Source of the DNA: Acidovorax sp. GBBC 1281
GTDB lineage: Bacteria > Pseudomonadota > Gammaproteobacteria > Burkholderiales > Burkholderiaceae_C
Assembly: GCF_028473645.1 (NCBI RefSeq)
Contig: NZ_CP097269.1
Span: 2,932,001-2,996,000, forward strand
Direction of reading: 5' to 3'
Length of the DNA stretch: 64,000 nucleotides
The notes under the pieces are model-generated. The model saw only the letters and a program-made list of their open reading frames with translations. It did no database searches and was not told the DNA's origin. Shown piece after piece: positions 16,462 through 29,016 of the stretch (positions within the stretch are counted from its first letter, which is position 1; every line of letters begins with the position of its first letter). The position numbers were made by a program, and so were the translations under genes.

Positions 16462-16929
16462 TCACTGTGCGAACAAGGGCAGGTCGGCCCGCTTGAGCGT
16501 GCGCAGCACGAAGCTCGACCGGCTGTGGCGAATGCCCTTGATCTTGTAGAGCTTCTCGCGCAGCAGCCGCTCGTAATCGCGCGTGTCCTTGACCACGACG
16601 CGCAGCAGGTAGTCGTAGTCGCCCGACACCAGGTGCGCCTCGATGACCTCGGGAATGCTGGCCAGGGTTTCGCCGAACTTCTCCAGCGTGTTGTCCGAAT
16701 GGCTGTCGAGCGTGACCTGGACCAGGACCGTGTCGTTCAGATCGAGCGCCTTGGGGTTCAGGCGCACGGTGTAGCCCTCGATCACGCCCGCCTCCTCCAT
16801 CTTCTTGATGCGGCCCCAGCAGGGCGACGGGCTCAGGCCCACGGCGTTGCCGATCTCCTGCAGGCTGGCGCGGGCGTCGGCCTGCAGGACGGAGAGGATT
16901 TTTCTGTCGAGGCGGTCCATGCACCGCAT
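16462..16929 (-). CDS. Lrp/AsnC-family transcriptional regulator
   Basis: About 155 residues. The N-terminal helix-turn-helix (LDRKILSVLQADARASLQEI, VGLSPSPCWGRIKKMEEAGVI) is followed by a RAM ligand-binding domain (LVSGDYDYLLRVVVKDTRDY). Such proteins sense amino acids and form octamers. Start 16929 has GGAAG four bases upstream; ATG 16920 (MDRLDRKI) is the common annotated start. It is transcribed away from the glycine-cleavage operon, 270 bp from its riboswitch, so control of that operon is possible but not shown. Confidence 0.93.
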   Translation of the reverse strand: MRCMDRLDRKILSVLQADARASLQEIGNAVGLSPSPCWGRIKKMEEAGVIEGYTVRLNPKALDLNDTVLVQVTLDSHSDNTLEKFGETLASIPEVIEAHLVSGDYDYLLRVVVKDTRDYERLLREKLYKIKGIRHSRSSFVLRTLKRADLPLFAQ

Positions 16930-17202
16930 TATTCTTCCGATTTCCATATTTCAGAAGAATTTTCTGCATAAAGATCATTTTTGAAGAAATTCAGAAAATC
17001 CATCCAGCGAGCGCACGGCACACTTCATCCATCAAGGCGCCCTTACCGGGGCGCACGAAACAGGCAGGGCCCCGGCGGATTACCGTTCGCCGGGGCACTT
17101 GGCTTTTTTGCAGGGCATTGGCTTTCTCGAACACGGCAAGCCCCCGCGCACACCGCGGTCGGATCGCCCGGCGCGCACCGGCGCTGCAGTTAGAATCCGC
17201 CC

Positions 17203-17424
17203 GGTCAGGAGAGAGCGCCGCCCCGTCACCGGGAATGCCGGCGCCGCCGAAGGCGCAGGGTGACCCCGAACGCTCAGGCAAAAGGACTGGCAAAGCGCCC
17301 GCAGGGATGCGGGCGTTCCCCTTGCTGGAGAGAGGTCCGCCACGTGCGCGGGCCCACCGAAGGAGCAAGCCCCGCGCCGCCTTGGCACGTGGGTGAATCT
17401 CTCAGGTAAAGCGGACAGCGGGGC
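17203..17424 (+). promoter_or_regulatory. Tandem glycine riboswitch controlling gcvT
   Basis: Two aptamers in series. Aptamer 1 shows GGAGAGAGCG, CGCCGAAGGCGC and GAACGCTCAGGCAAAAGGAC. Aptamer 2 shows GGAGAGAGGTCC, CACCGAAGGAGCAA and AATCTCTCAGGTAAAGCGGAC. These are the conserved cores of glycine-binding RNA, and the position directly before gcvT is the classic one. TAGAAT at 17191-17196 is a likely -10 element placing the transcript start near 17203. The downstream GGGCAAA (17421-17427) can pair with TTTGCCC (17455-17461), next to the gcvT ribosome-binding site. With no T-run, control is probably translational (inference). Confidence 0.95.
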
Positions 17425-17475
17425 AAAGGCGTGGCCATGGGGCCGCGTTCCCATTTGCCCTTGCTGGAGATTGCC

Positions 17476-18609
17476 ATGTCCGCCGCCGACGCTGCCCTGC
17501 TCACCACCCCGCTGAACGCCCTGCACCTCGAACTCGGGGCCCGCATGGTGCCGTTCGCCGGCTATTCCATGCCCGTGCAGTACCCCGCCGGCCTGATGGC
17601 GGAGCATCTGCACACGCGCCAGGCCGCCGGCCTGTTCGACGTGTCGCACATGGGCCAGTTGCGCCTGGTGGGCAGCGATGCCGCGGCCGCCTTCGAATCC
17701 CTCATTCCCGTGGACGTGATCGACCTGCCCGTGGGCAAGCAGCGCTACGGCCTGCTGCTGAACGACGAGGGCGGCATCATCGACGACCTGATGTTCATCA
17801 AGCAGGGCGAGGGCGACATCTTCGTGATCGTGAACGGCGCCTGCAAGGCCGGCGACATCGCGCACATCCAGGCCCGCATCGGCCAGCGCTGCGAGGTCGT
17901 CCCCATGCCCGACCATGCGCTGCTGGCGCTGCAGGGACCGCAGGCCGTTGCGGCGCTGTCGCGGCTGGCGCCCGGCATCGAGCAGCTCGTCTTCATGACC
18001 GGCGGGCGCTACGAGATTGCGGGCTGCGATGCCTTCGTCACCCGCAGCGGGTACACGGGCGAGGACGGGTTCGAGATCTCGGTGCCCGCATCGCAGGCCG
18101 AGGCGCTGGCGCGCGCCCTGCTCGCGCAGCCCGAAGTGAAGCCGATCGGCCTGGGCGCGCGCAACTCGCTGCGCCTGGAAGCGGGCCTGTGCCTGTACGG
18201 CAACGACATCGACACCACCACAACGCCCCCCGAAGCCGGCCTGAACTGGGCCATCCAGAAGGTGCGCCGCACGGGCGGTGCGCGGGCCGGCGGCTTTCCC
18301 GGCGCGGCCAAGGTGCTGGCGCAGATCGACGACCCGGCCACCCTGACGCGCAAGCGCGTGGGCCTCACCGCGCTGGAGCGCGTGCCCGTGCGCGAGCACA
18401 CCCCGCTGCAAAGCACCGAGGGCGAGGCCCTTGGCGAGGTCACCAGCGGCCTGCTGGGCCCGAGCGTGAACCAGCCCATCGCCATGGCCTACGTGCCCCC
18501 GGCACTGGCCGCCATCGGCACGCGCGTGCAGGCCATCGTGCGCGGCAAGCCGGTGCCCATGCAGGTGTGCGCGCTGCCTTTCGTGGCGCCCCGCTACTAC
18601 CGCGGCTGA
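17476..18609 (+). CDS. gcvT: Glycine cleavage system T protein (aminomethyltransferase)
   Basis: 377 residues. It transfers the methylene carbon from aminomethyl-lipoyl-GcvH to tetrahydrofolate, releasing ammonia. Family features: LELGARMVPFAGYSMPVQYP at the N-terminus, FDVSHMGQLRLVG, and TRSGYTGEDGFEI with the conserved Asp. The start MSAADAALL has GGAG upstream and lies after the riboswitch; the in-frame ATG at 17431 falls inside the regulatory RNA. First gene of gcvT-gcvH-gcvP. Confidence 0.97.
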   Translation: MSAADAALLTTPLNALHLELGARMVPFAGYSMPVQYPAGLMAEHLHTRQAAGLFDVSHMGQLRLVGSDAAAAFESLIPVDVIDLPVGKQRYGLLLNDEGGIIDDLMFIKQGEGDIFVIVNGACKAGDIAHIQARIGQRCEVVPMPDHALLALQGPQAVAALSRLAPGIEQLVFMTGGRYEIAGCDAFVTRSGYTGEDGFEISVPASQAEALARALLAQPEVKPIGLGARNSLRLEAGLCLYGNDIDTTTTPPEAGLNWAIQKVRRTGGARAGGFPGAAKVLAQIDDPATLTRKRVGLTALERVPVREHTPLQSTEGEALGEVTSGLLGPSVNQPIAMAYVPPALAAIGTRVQAIVRGKPVPMQVCALPFVAPRYYRG

Positions 18610-18689
18610 AGCGGGCAGCCGGGGCCACCGCCAAGGCGGCGGCCACCGCTACATTCCAGATTCCTTTTCTTCATTTTTCAGGAGCCCCC

Positions 18690-19064
18690 ATGACCGTTCA
18701 ATACTCCCGCGATCACGAGTGGATCGACGCCGCCGATGCCAACGCCGCCGTGGTCGGCATCACCGTCCATGCCCAGGATGCCCTGGGCGACGTGGTGTTC
18801 GTGGACCTGCCCGAAGTCGGCAAGACCTTCTCGCAGGGCGAAGTGGCCGGCGTGGTCGAGTCCGTCAAGGCCGCCGCCGATGTGTACATGCCCGTCTCGG
18901 GCGAGGTGGTGGAAGTGAACGAGGCGCTGCGCGCCGACCCGTCGCTCGCCAACTCCGACCCCTTGAACACCGGCTGGTTCTTCAAGGTCAAGCTGTCCGA
19001 TCCAGCCCAGTTGTCCGGCCTGATGGACGAAACGGCCTACACCGATTTCGCCAAGAACGCCTGA
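18690..19064 (+). CDS. gcvH: Glycine cleavage system H protein (lipoyl carrier)
   Basis: 124 residues. It carries the aminomethyl intermediate on a lipoylated lysine between GcvP, GcvT and dihydrolipoamide dehydrogenase. Lipoyl attachment Lys60 sits in [25 protein letters not shown] precedes it. ATG has AGGAG seven bases upstream. It is 80 bp after gcvT and 43 bp before gcvP. Confidence 0.97.
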   Translation: MTVQYSRDHEWIDAADANAAVVGITVHAQDALGDVVFVDLPEVGKTFSQGEVAGVVESVKAAADVYMPVSGEVVEVNEALRADPSLANSDPLNTGWFFKVKLSDPAQLSGLMDETAYTDFAKNA

Positions 19065-19107
19065 GCCTTTTCCTTCCCCTTTCCTTTTCCGTCCACGGTC
19101 CTCTTCC

Positions 19108-22029
<2,922 letters not shown>

Positions 22030-22149
22030 CGGCGAGGGGGGCGCCGGCCGCGCCATGGGCCCGGCCGGCCTGGCCCTTCAACATGGGGTTACAGGGCCGC
22101 GGGCAGACTCTTTAAGATCGCGGGCTACCTTTTTTCAGGAGATGCTTTC

Positions 22150-22551
22150 GTGCGAAATTCCTTGTGCGCCCTGCTTGCCGGGCTTGTGATCGTTCCCGCC
22201 GCCATGGCGCAGACCGCCCCCGTCACCCTGCCCAGCGGGCTGGTGTACGAGTCGCTGAAAGAAGGCACCGGCGCCTCGCCCAAGGCCACGGACACCGTCA
22301 AGGTGCACTACAAGGGCACACTGCCGGACGGCAAGGAGTTCGACAGCTCCTACAAGCGCGGCGAACCCACCGAGTTTCCGCTCAACCGCGTCATTCCCTG
22401 CTGGACCGAAGGCGTGCAGCGCATGAAGCCGGGCGGCAAGGCCAAGCTGACCTGCCCGCCGGCCATCGCCTACGGCGAGCGCGGCGCGGGCGGCGTCATT
22501 CCCCCCAACGCCACGCTGAACTTCGAAATCGAACTGATCTCGGTCCGCTGA
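22150..22551 (+). CDS. FKBP-type peptidyl-prolyl isomerase, periplasmic
   Basis: 133 residues. Signal peptide MRNSLCALLAGLVIVPAAMA, then a single FKBP domain (TVKVHYKGTLPDGKEFDSSY, RVIPCWTEGVQRMKPGGKAK, IAYGERGAGGVIPPNATLNF). A proline isomerase/chaperone of the envelope. The start is GTG with AGGAG nine bases upstream; an overlapping ATG at 22142 is out of frame. Unlike FkpA or Mip it lacks the long helical dimerisation domain. Confidence 0.94.
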   Translation: MRNSLCALLAGLVIVPAAMAQTAPVTLPSGLVYESLKEGTGASPKATDTVKVHYKGTLPDGKEFDSSYKRGEPTEFPLNRVIPCWTEGVQRMKPGGKAKLTCPPAIAYGERGAGGVIPPNATLNFEIELISVR

Positions 22552-22572
22552 CCGGCCGGGGGCCCGCCACCC

Positions 22573-23592
22573 ATGCTGCTCCAGGTCGGCGAGCTGGCCC
22601 GGCGCACCGGCCTCACGGTGCGCACGCTGCACCATTATGACGAGGTGGGTTTGCTCAAGCCCTCGGGCCGGTCCGAGGCGGGTTACCGCCTTTACAGCCC
22701 GTCCGACGTGCAGCGGCTGCACGGCATCCAGACGCTGCGCCAGATGGGCCTGCCGCTCAGCGACATCGCGGCCCTGCTGGCGGGCGACGGCATGGCGCCC
22801 GAGCAGATCATCGGGCAGCAGATCCGTGCGCTGGACCAGCAGATCGCGCAGGCCACCGAGCTGCGCGGCCGCCTGTCGCTGCTGCGCGACGGGCTGGAGG
22901 CCGGCGCCGAGCCCGACATGGGCGACTGGCTGCAGGCGCTGGCGCTCATGGCCACCTACGGCAAGTACTTCAGCGCGGCCGAGCTCAAGCACATCTTCTC
23001 CCATTGGCACCGCATCGAAGCGGACTGGCTGGTCGTCAGGGACCGGGTGTGCCAGGCCATGGACGAGGGCCTGCCGATCGATGCGCCCGCGGTCCAGGCG
23101 CTGGCCTACCGATGGATGGCGCTGATGCTGCACTGGATGGACGGCGACATGGACCTGCTGGAACGCTGGGGCCACATGTTCCGCACCGAGCCCAGCACCC
23201 AGGGCCGCAACCATGCGCCGCCGGGCGACATGATCCGGTACATCGAAGGCGCCATCCAGTTGCGCATGGACCTGCTGCTACGCTACCTGGACCGTGACGA
23301 CCTGCGCCGGCTGGGCCAGGTACACCACACGCAATGGCAGCAGCTGGAGCAGGAAGTACAGCAGTTGCTGGACCAGGGCATTCCCCCGGGCCATCCCCAG
23401 GCGAGGGATGCCGCTGCGCACTGGGACACACTGTTCGCCACCCTTTGCCGCAACGACGCCGGGCTGCGCGCCAAGCTGATGCGCGCATCGGCCAGCGAGC
23501 CCCTGCTGCGCGCCGGCTCCCCCTTGAGCGAGCCCGTGCGCCACTACCTGCACGCCGTGCCACGCCTGCCGGTCGCCGCGCCATCGCCCTGA
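22573..23592 (+). CDS. MerR-family transcriptional regulator with TipAS-like effector domain
   Basis: 339 residues. Winged HTH (VGELARRTGLTVRTLHHYDE, GYRLYSPSDVQRLHGIQTLR) with a following coiled-coil helix rich in Gln and Ala. The C-terminal part of about 220 residues includes an ALAYRWMALMLHWMDGD-like helical region, similar in layout to TipAS antibiotic-binding domains. No Cys cluster for metals is visible at the coiled-coil end. It follows the FKBP gene by 21 bp and precedes an MFS transporter gene, a usual context for a drug-sensing regulator; the target is inferred. Confidence 0.9.
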   Translation: MLLQVGELARRTGLTVRTLHHYDEVGLLKPSGRSEAGYRLYSPSDVQRLHGIQTLRQMGLPLSDIAALLAGDGMAPEQIIGQQIRALDQQIAQATELRGRLSLLRDGLEAGAEPDMGDWLQALALMATYGKYFSAAELKHIFSHWHRIEADWLVVRDRVCQAMDEGLPIDAPAVQALAYRWMALMLHWMDGDMDLLERWGHMFRTEPSTQGRNHAPPGDMIRYIEGAIQLRMDLLLRYLDRDDLRRLGQVHHTQWQQLEQEVQQLLDQGIPPGHPQARDAAAHWDTLFATLCRNDAGLRAKLMRASASEPLLRAGSPLSEPVRHYLHAVPRLPVAAPSP

Positions 23593-23671
23593 AAAAAGCT
23601 TGACCCTCACGCTACGTGAGACTTCACAGTCGGCCCCCATCGCTGCCCCTGCGCAGTCAACGGACCGACCC

Positions 23672-25033
23672 ATGACCCCTTCGCCCCACCACCCTCGCGC
23701 CGCATTGCTGCAGGACTCCAACTTCCGCTGGATGGTCAGCGGCACGGCCCTCACCCTGCTGGGCGACCAGTTCACGCTCATCGCCCTGCCCTGGCTCGTG
23801 CTGCAGATGACCGGCGACACGCTGGTGCTCGGGACGGTGCTGGCCCTCATTAGCGTGCCGCGCGCGCTGTTCATCCTCATCGGCGGTGCCCTCGTGGACC
23901 GCCACTCGCCCAAGCAGGTGCTGATGCGCACCAAATACGCCAACCTGGCCTTGCTGGGCGTGCTCAGCGGGCTGGTGCTGGCGGGTGCGCTCACGCTGTG
24001 GATGGTCTATGCCCTGTCGCTGGCCATCGGCTTGGCCACCGCCTTCAGCATCCCGGCCGGCACGGCCATGCTGCCGCACGTGGTGCCGCGCACGCAGTTG
24101 TAGGCGGCCAACGGCATCAGCATGGGCATCCGGCAGCTCACGATGTTCCTGGGGCCATTGCTGGCGGGCCTGCTGATCGCCCTGTTCGGAGACGGCAACC
24201 GTACGGACGGCGCCGGCACCGGCGCCATGGCCAACGCGACGGGCATCGGCATTGCCTTCGGGCTCGATGCGCTCAGCTTCGGCGTGTCGGCCTGGACCCT
24301 GTCGAAGGTGCGTCTGCTGGCTGCGGCGCAGGCCCCCTCCGGCCGCACCGACGGCCCCACCGCCTCCACCCCACCGGCCACGCCGGGCACGGCTTCACCG
24401 GCGGTGCTGGCTTCGGTGGCGCAGGGCCTGGCGCACTTCTGGCGCGACCGCGAATTGCGCACCTGCTTTCTCTACTGGAGCGCCGTGGCCATCCTCATCA
24501 TGGGGCCGCTGCACATCGCCATGCCGGTGCTGGCGAGCAGCCTGCCCCACCTGGGCGCCGCCGCGTTCGGCACGCTGGTGGGCGCCCACGGTGCCGGCAC
24601 GCTCGCGGGCATGGTGGCCTCGGGCATGCTGCCGCGCCTGCGCTGGGGCAGCCTGGGGATGACGCTGCTGGCGTTCGACGCCACCATCGGCCTGCTCTTC
24701 ATGCCCATGGGCGTGATCGGCGCCCTCTGGCAAGGGGTTGCGCTCATGCTGGCCATCGGCGTGCTGGGCGGCTTCATGCAGGTGCGCATCTTCACGTGGA
24801 TCCAGCAGCGGGTGCCGCCGGCACTCATCGGCCGGGCGATGGCGCTGTTCATGTTCATCTTCATGGGGCTGGCGCCAATCTCCGCCGCCGCCACGGGCTG
24901 GGTCATGAAGGGCATCACGCTGGCCCAGCTGTTCGCGGCCTGCGGCGGCGCGCTGGTGGCGGTGGCAGCGCTGGCCTTCCTGCTCACGCCGCTGCGGCAG
25001 GTGAACGACGCGCCAGGCACCGTGCCGCGCTGA
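23672..25033 (+). pseudogene. MFS transporter with an in-frame amber stop
   Basis: 454 codons of a 12-helix major facilitator (enterobactin exporter/MefA-like type). NFRWMVSGTALTLLGDQFTL and GGALVDRHSPKQVLMRTKYA (loop 2-3 motif) are intact. TAG at 24101-24103 follows VVPRTQL; the frame continues AANGISMGIRQLTMFLGPLL without any further break to TGA at 25033. Relatives read ...QLQAANG, so one CAG-to-TAG change explains it. A downstream ATG (24122) could restart only a half-transporter. It sits 80 bp after a MerR regulator. Confidence 0.85.
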
Positions 25034-25224
25034 ACCGCGGCGTGGCGTTCACCGGCCCGGTGGACGCTTGCCGATGGCCGGAAAGGGCTTCGCGCGCCGC
25101 CGCGTGAAAGGCACTTCCCGCAGCAGGCCTGCGGCTGGCCGTCACCCAGGGGCGGGCGTACACTGAGCCCCTTCCGTGCGGCGCTGGCGCCGCTGCCGCT
25201 CTGCCTGCCGTCGCTGCCTCGCCC

Positions 25225-27420
25225 ATGAGCCGTCCTGATCTTTCCCTGCTCCTGCCCCCGGGTTCGGAGAACCCGCCCGCGCCCGTTCCGCCCGAGCGCC
25301 GCGCGCCCGCGAGCCGTGCCGAGGGCCCCGTGGCCGCGCTGATCGGCGAATTGCGCGCCTACCAGGCCGAGCTGGAAGTGCAGAACAAGGTGCTGCGCTA
25401 CAGCCAGGCCGCGGCGGAAAGCGCTTCCGAGCGCTTCGAGACGCTTTTCGCCAGCGTGCCGCTGTCGCTCATGGTGCTCGACGAGCACGATATCGTGGTG
25501 CAGGCCAATTCCATGGCGCACCGCTCCTTCCAGCCCACCGAGGCCGACCGCCCCGTCACCTCGCTCATGCCGTTCGTGAGCGCGGCCGATGCCGAACGCG
25601 TGCGCGAGGCCTTCGCGCAGGCGCGCGAACTCGGCCACAGCGAGGCGACCGAAGTGGTGTTTCCCGTGGGCTCGGGCGGCACCATCACCGGCGACCTGCA
25701 CATCGCCCGCATCGAGGCGCCCCAGGAAAGCGGCCCGCCGGTGCTGCAATTCCTGTGCGCCGTGATCGACCAGGGACCGTTGCTCACCGAGCGCCAGGCG
25801 CTGCAGCAAAGCGCCCAGGCCCTGCAGGAGCGCAATGCCCAGCTGCACGCCAGCGAGCGGCGGCTGGAGGCGGTGATCAACTCCGCCCTCGATGCCATCC
25901 TGTGCGTGGACCAGCACCAGCGCATCACTGTCTTCAACCCCACGGCCGCGGCGCTGTTCCAGTGCGCCACGGCCGACGCCATGGGCAGCCGGCTCGACCG
26001 CTTCCTGCCCGATGCGGCGCAGGCGCTGGCGTTCGCGCAGCTCACCACGCAGGCCGTGCTGGGCGAGATGGTGGCCTGCACCGCCAGCGGCAAGGAGCTG
26101 GCGGTGGAGGTGAGCATGTCGTTCGAGCGCCATGCCGAGGGCGAGACCACCACCGTCTTCGCGCGCGACCTCACCGGCCGCAAGAAGGCCGAGGCCCACC
26201 GCAGCGAGCTGGAAGCGCAGCTGCGCGAGTCGCACAAGATGCAGGCCGTAGGCACCATGGCCGGTGGCATCGCGCACGACTTCAACAACATCCTGAGCGC
26301 CATCCTGGGCAACGTCGAGCTGGCCAAGGCCGACTGCGATGCCGCCTCGCCCGTGCTGGAGAGCCTGCGCGAGATCGACAAGGCCGGCCGGCGCGCGCGC
26401 GATCTGGTGCGCCAGATCCTCACCTTCAGCCGCAACGAGCCGCCGCAGCGCACCGCCGTGAGCGTGCACGACGCCATGCACGACACCGAGCGGCTGCTGC
26501 GCGTGACCCTGCCGCCCGCCATCGAGCTGCGCATGCGCCTGGATGCGGGGCTGCCGCCCGTGCTGGCCGACGCCACCCAGGTCGAGCAGGCGCTGCTCAA
26601 CCTGTGCACCAACGCCATCCATGCGATCGGCGAGGCGCGCGGCATCGTCAGCATGGAGGCCTCGGCCCTGGAGCCCGACTTGCGGCTGTGCGAGCGCCTG
26701 GGCCTGCCCCTGGGCGAGTACGTGGCGCTCACCGTGGTGGACAACGGCCCGGGCATCGACGCGGCCACGCAGCAACGCATCTTCGAGCCCTTCTTCACCA
26801 CCAAGCCCGTGGGCCAGGGCACCGGCCTGGGCCTGGCCGTGGTGCACGGCGTGATGCGCACGCACGGCGGCGCGGTGGACGTGCACAGCGCTCCCGGCGA
26901 AGGCAGCCGCTTCACGCTGTACTTCCCCGTGGCGCCGGATTCGGCACCGAGCGCGCCGCCGCACGCCCCCCAGCCCGCCGCCCCGCCGCCCGTGCAGAGC
27001 GCCGACGAGCGCATGCGCCACGTGATGTACGTGGACGACGACGAGGCACTGGTCTTCCTCGTGCGGCGCCTGCTGCGCCGCCGCGGCTACCAGGTGACCG
27101 GGTTCACCGATCCGCACGAAGCCACCGAAGCCCTGCGCGCCGACCCGCGCAACTACGACCTGCTGGTGACCGACTACAACATGCCCGGCTACTGCGGCGT
27201 GGACCTGGTGCGCGAGGCCAAGCGCATCCGCCCTGACCTGCCGGTGGCCCTGGCCTCGGGCCACGTCACCGCGGAGATCGAACAATCGGCCCTGGCCGAA
27301 GGCGCCAGCGCCCTCATTCACAAGCCCAACGACGTGGAAGAGCTTTGCGCCACCGTGCACCAGCTGGTGCATGGCACGGCCAAGGGCCCCGATGACCCGG
27401 CCGATGGCGGACGCCACTGA
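25225..27420 (+). CDS. Hybrid sensor histidine kinase with PAS domains and C-terminal receiver
   Basis: 731 residues, soluble. Order: Pro-rich N-terminus, coiled-coil, first PAS (about 70-185, ERFETLFASVPLSLMVLDEH), linker coil, second PAS (about 210-325, RRLEAVINSALDAILCVDQH), HisKA with His351 (GGIAHDFNNILSAILGN), HATPase with N box NLCTNAIHAIGE, G1 VVDNGPGID, F FEPFFTTK and G2 GTGLGLAVVHG, then a receiver with DDDE and Asp650 (LLVTDYNMPG). No membrane helix, so it senses an internal signal. No cognate regulator is adjacent. Its 3' end overlaps the next gene. Confidence 0.94.
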   Translation: MSRPDLSLLLPPGSENPPAPVPPERRAPASRAEGPVAALIGELRAYQAELEVQNKVLRYSQAAAESASERFETLFASVPLSLMVLDEHDIVVQANSMAHRSFQPTEADRPVTSLMPFVSAADAERVREAFAQARELGHSEATEVVFPVGSGGTITGDLHIARIEAPQESGPPVLQFLCAVIDQGPLLTERQALQQSAQALQERNAQLHASERRLEAVINSALDAILCVDQHQRITVFNPTAAALFQCATADAMGSRLDRFLPDAAQALAFAQLTTQAVLGEMVACTASGKELAVEVSMSFERHAEGETTTVFARDLTGRKKAEAHRSELEAQLRESHKMQAVGTMAGGIAHDFNNILSAILGNVELAKADCDAASPVLESLREIDKAGRRARDLVRQILTFSRNEPPQRTAVSVHDAMHDTERLLRVTLPPAIELRMRLDAGLPPVLADATQVEQALLNLCTNAIHAIGEARGIVSMEASALEPDLRLCERLGLPLGEYVALTVVDNGPGIDAATQQRIFEPFFTTKPVGQGTGLGLAVVHGVMRTHGGAVDVHSAPGEGSRFTLYFPVAPDSAPSAPPHAPQPAAPPPVQSADERMRHVMYVDDDEALVFLVRRLLRRRGYQVTGFTDPHEATEALRADPRNYDLLVTDYNMPGYCGVDLVREAKRIRPDLPVALASGHVTAEIEQSALAEGASALIHKPNDVEELCATVHQLVHGTAKGPDDPADGGRH

Positions 27421-28105
27421 GGCGGCGCCAGGCGCCGGGGAAGCCGCACCGCCGCCCGGTTGCCTGTACGCCGACGACGACCTGCTGGTGCTGGCCAAGC
27501 CCTCGGGCCTGCTGTGCGTGCCGGGGCGCGGCCCCGACAAGCAGGACTGCCTGAGCGCCCGTGCGCTGCAGCACTGGCCGGACGCCCTGGTGGTGCACCG
27601 GCTGGACCAGGCGACCTCCGGCATCGTGCTCATGGCGCGGCATGCGACGGCCCAGCGCACGCTGGGCGACGCCTTCGCCGCACGGCAGGTGGACAAGCGC
27701 TACGAGGCCGTGGTGCAGGGCCCCGCGCCCGCACCGCCCGCCGCCGATGGGACCGCCGGCGGCTGGCAGGCCATCGACCTGCCGATCGCCGCCGACTGGG
27801 AGCGCCGCCCGCTGCGCGTGATCGACGCCGCACAGGGCAAGCCCAGCCTGACCCACTGGCGCGTGATCGCCCATGACACCGCCGCCCACAGCACCCGCGT
27901 CGAACTGCAGCCGGTGACCGGCCGCACCCACCAGTTACGCGTCCACCTGGCGGCCATCGGCCACCCGATCCTGGGCGATGCGCTGTACGCGCCCGCGGCG
28001 GTGCAGGCACGCGCGCCGCGCCTGCTGCTGCATGCGCGCCAGGTGGCGTTCACGCATCCGCGCACCGGGCAGCCCATGGCGTTTTCGTGCCCCACGCCTT
28101 TTTAG
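27392..28105 (+). CDS. RluA-family RNA pseudouridine synthase
   Basis: 237 residues from ATG 27392. It isomerises uridine in rRNA or tRNA. Motifs: DDDLLVLAKPSGLLCVPGR, catalytic Asp in VVHRLDQATSGIVL, KRYEAVVQG, and TGRTHQLRVHLAAIGHPILG. There is no N-terminal S4 domain, as in RluA. ATGs at 27371, 27392 and 27404 are all in frame; 27392 has AAGGG upstream. All overlap the kinase gene's 3' end by 17-50 bp. The exact target nucleotide cannot be read from sequence. Confidence 0.92.
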   Translation: MTRPMADATEAAPGAGEAAPPPGCLYADDDLLVLAKPSGLLCVPGRGPDKQDCLSARALQHWPDALVVHRLDQATSGIVLMARHATAQRTLGDAFAARQVDKRYEAVVQGPAPAPPAADGTAGGWQAIDLPIAADWERRPLRVIDAAQGKPSLTHWRVIAHDTAAHSTRVELQPVTGRTHQLRVHLAAIGHPILGDALYAPAAVQARAPRLLLHARQVAFTHPRTGQPMAFSCPTPF

Positions 28106-28132
28106 TGTTTCGGGCCACCAGCACAATCAACA

Positions 28133-28161
28133 CTAGGGCATAGTGCTATATTTTTAATAGC
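28133..28161 (+). repeat. Short interspersed repeat, copy 2 (left flank of the SDR gene)
   Basis: 29 bp beginning CTAGGGCATA, one variable base, TGCTAT, seven variable bases, ATAGC. The inverted counterpart lies at 29017-29045 beyond the SDR gene, with the same spacing. It is AT-rich against the GC-rich surroundings. Confidence 0.65.
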
Positions 28162-28238
28162 ATACTGAGCCACGGAAACCGGAGCGCGCCCGAAGCCCCC
28201 GCCGGCCACGACCGTGGACCACGCAGTACCATCGCCGG

Positions 28239-28997
28239 ATGCCAAAACACCTCACGATCTTGACCGGCGCCTCGCGCGGCATGGGCCTGGCGATGGCCCG
28301 CCAGCTGCTGCAGCCCGGCCACGCGCTGCTCACCCTCTCACGCAACGTCCATCCCGAACTGGCCGCCGAAGCCACCCAGGCCGGTGCCACGCTCGAGCAG
28401 TGGGAGCAGGACCTGTCCCAGGGCCTGCACGCCGCGGCCCGCCTGCGCACCTGGCTGGCCAACGTGCCGGCCGGCGAGTACGCCAGCGCCACCCTCATCA
28501 ACAACGCCGGCGTGGTGCCGCGCATCGCACCGCTCTCGGGCAGCGACCCGGCCGACCTGGCGCACGCGCTGCGCGTCGGGCTGGAGGCCCCGATGCAGCT
28601 GAGCGGCGCCTTCCTGGGCGCCACCGAGAACTGGCCGGTGCCGCGCAAGGTGCTGAACATCTCCTCGGGCCTGGGGCGCCGCGCGATGGCCTCGCAGGCC
28701 GCCTATTGCGCCGCCAAGGCGGGCATGGACCACTTCACCCGCTGCCTGGCGCTGGACGAAGCCGCCAAGCCGAACGGCGCCAAGGTGTGCTCGCTCGCGC
28801 CCGGCGTGATCGACACCGACATGCAGGCCCACTTGCGCGATGCGAGCGCCGCCGACTTCCCTGACGTGCAGAACTTCGCCAACCTCAAGGCGGGCGGCCA
28901 GCTCACCTCGCCCGCCGATGCGGCGGCGCGCGTGCTGGCCTGGCTGGAGCGTGCCGACTTCGGCGAAATGCCCGTGGCCGACGTGCGCGACGCCTGA
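28239..28997 (+). CDS. Short-chain dehydrogenase, sepiapterin/benzil-reductase-like
   Basis: 252 residues. TGASRGMG (about 9-16), LSRN after strand 2 (NADP preference likely), INNAG (about 89-93), catalytic Ser in LNISSGLG and Tyr/Lys in YCAAKAG, and LAPGVIDTDMQ. It resembles the sepiapterin reductase/YueD branch, which reduces vicinal diketones or pterins; the substrate is unknown. The gene is monocistronic and bracketed by inverted 29-bp repeats. Unlike the SDR at 12900 it has an extended loop after the active site (RDASAADFPDVQNFANLKAG). Confidence 0.9.
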   Translation: MPKHLTILTGASRGMGLAMARQLLQPGHALLTLSRNVHPELAAEATQAGATLEQWEQDLSQGLHAAARLRTWLANVPAGEYASATLINNAGVVPRIAPLSGSDPADLAHALRVGLEAPMQLSGAFLGATENWPVPRKVLNISSGLGRRAMASQAAYCAAKAGMDHFTRCLALDEAAKPNGAKVCSLAPGVIDTDMQAHLRDASAADFPDVQNFANLKAGGQLTSPADAAARVLAWLERADFGEMPVADVRDA

Positions 28998-29016
28998 GGG
29001 CCACCCCCGTGCAAAC

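Noticed and set aside
25225-27420. Long antisense frames on the minus strand through the kinase, RTX and gcvP genes
   Set aside because: They are Arg/Ala/His-rich products of high-GC third-position bias, without motifs or starts.
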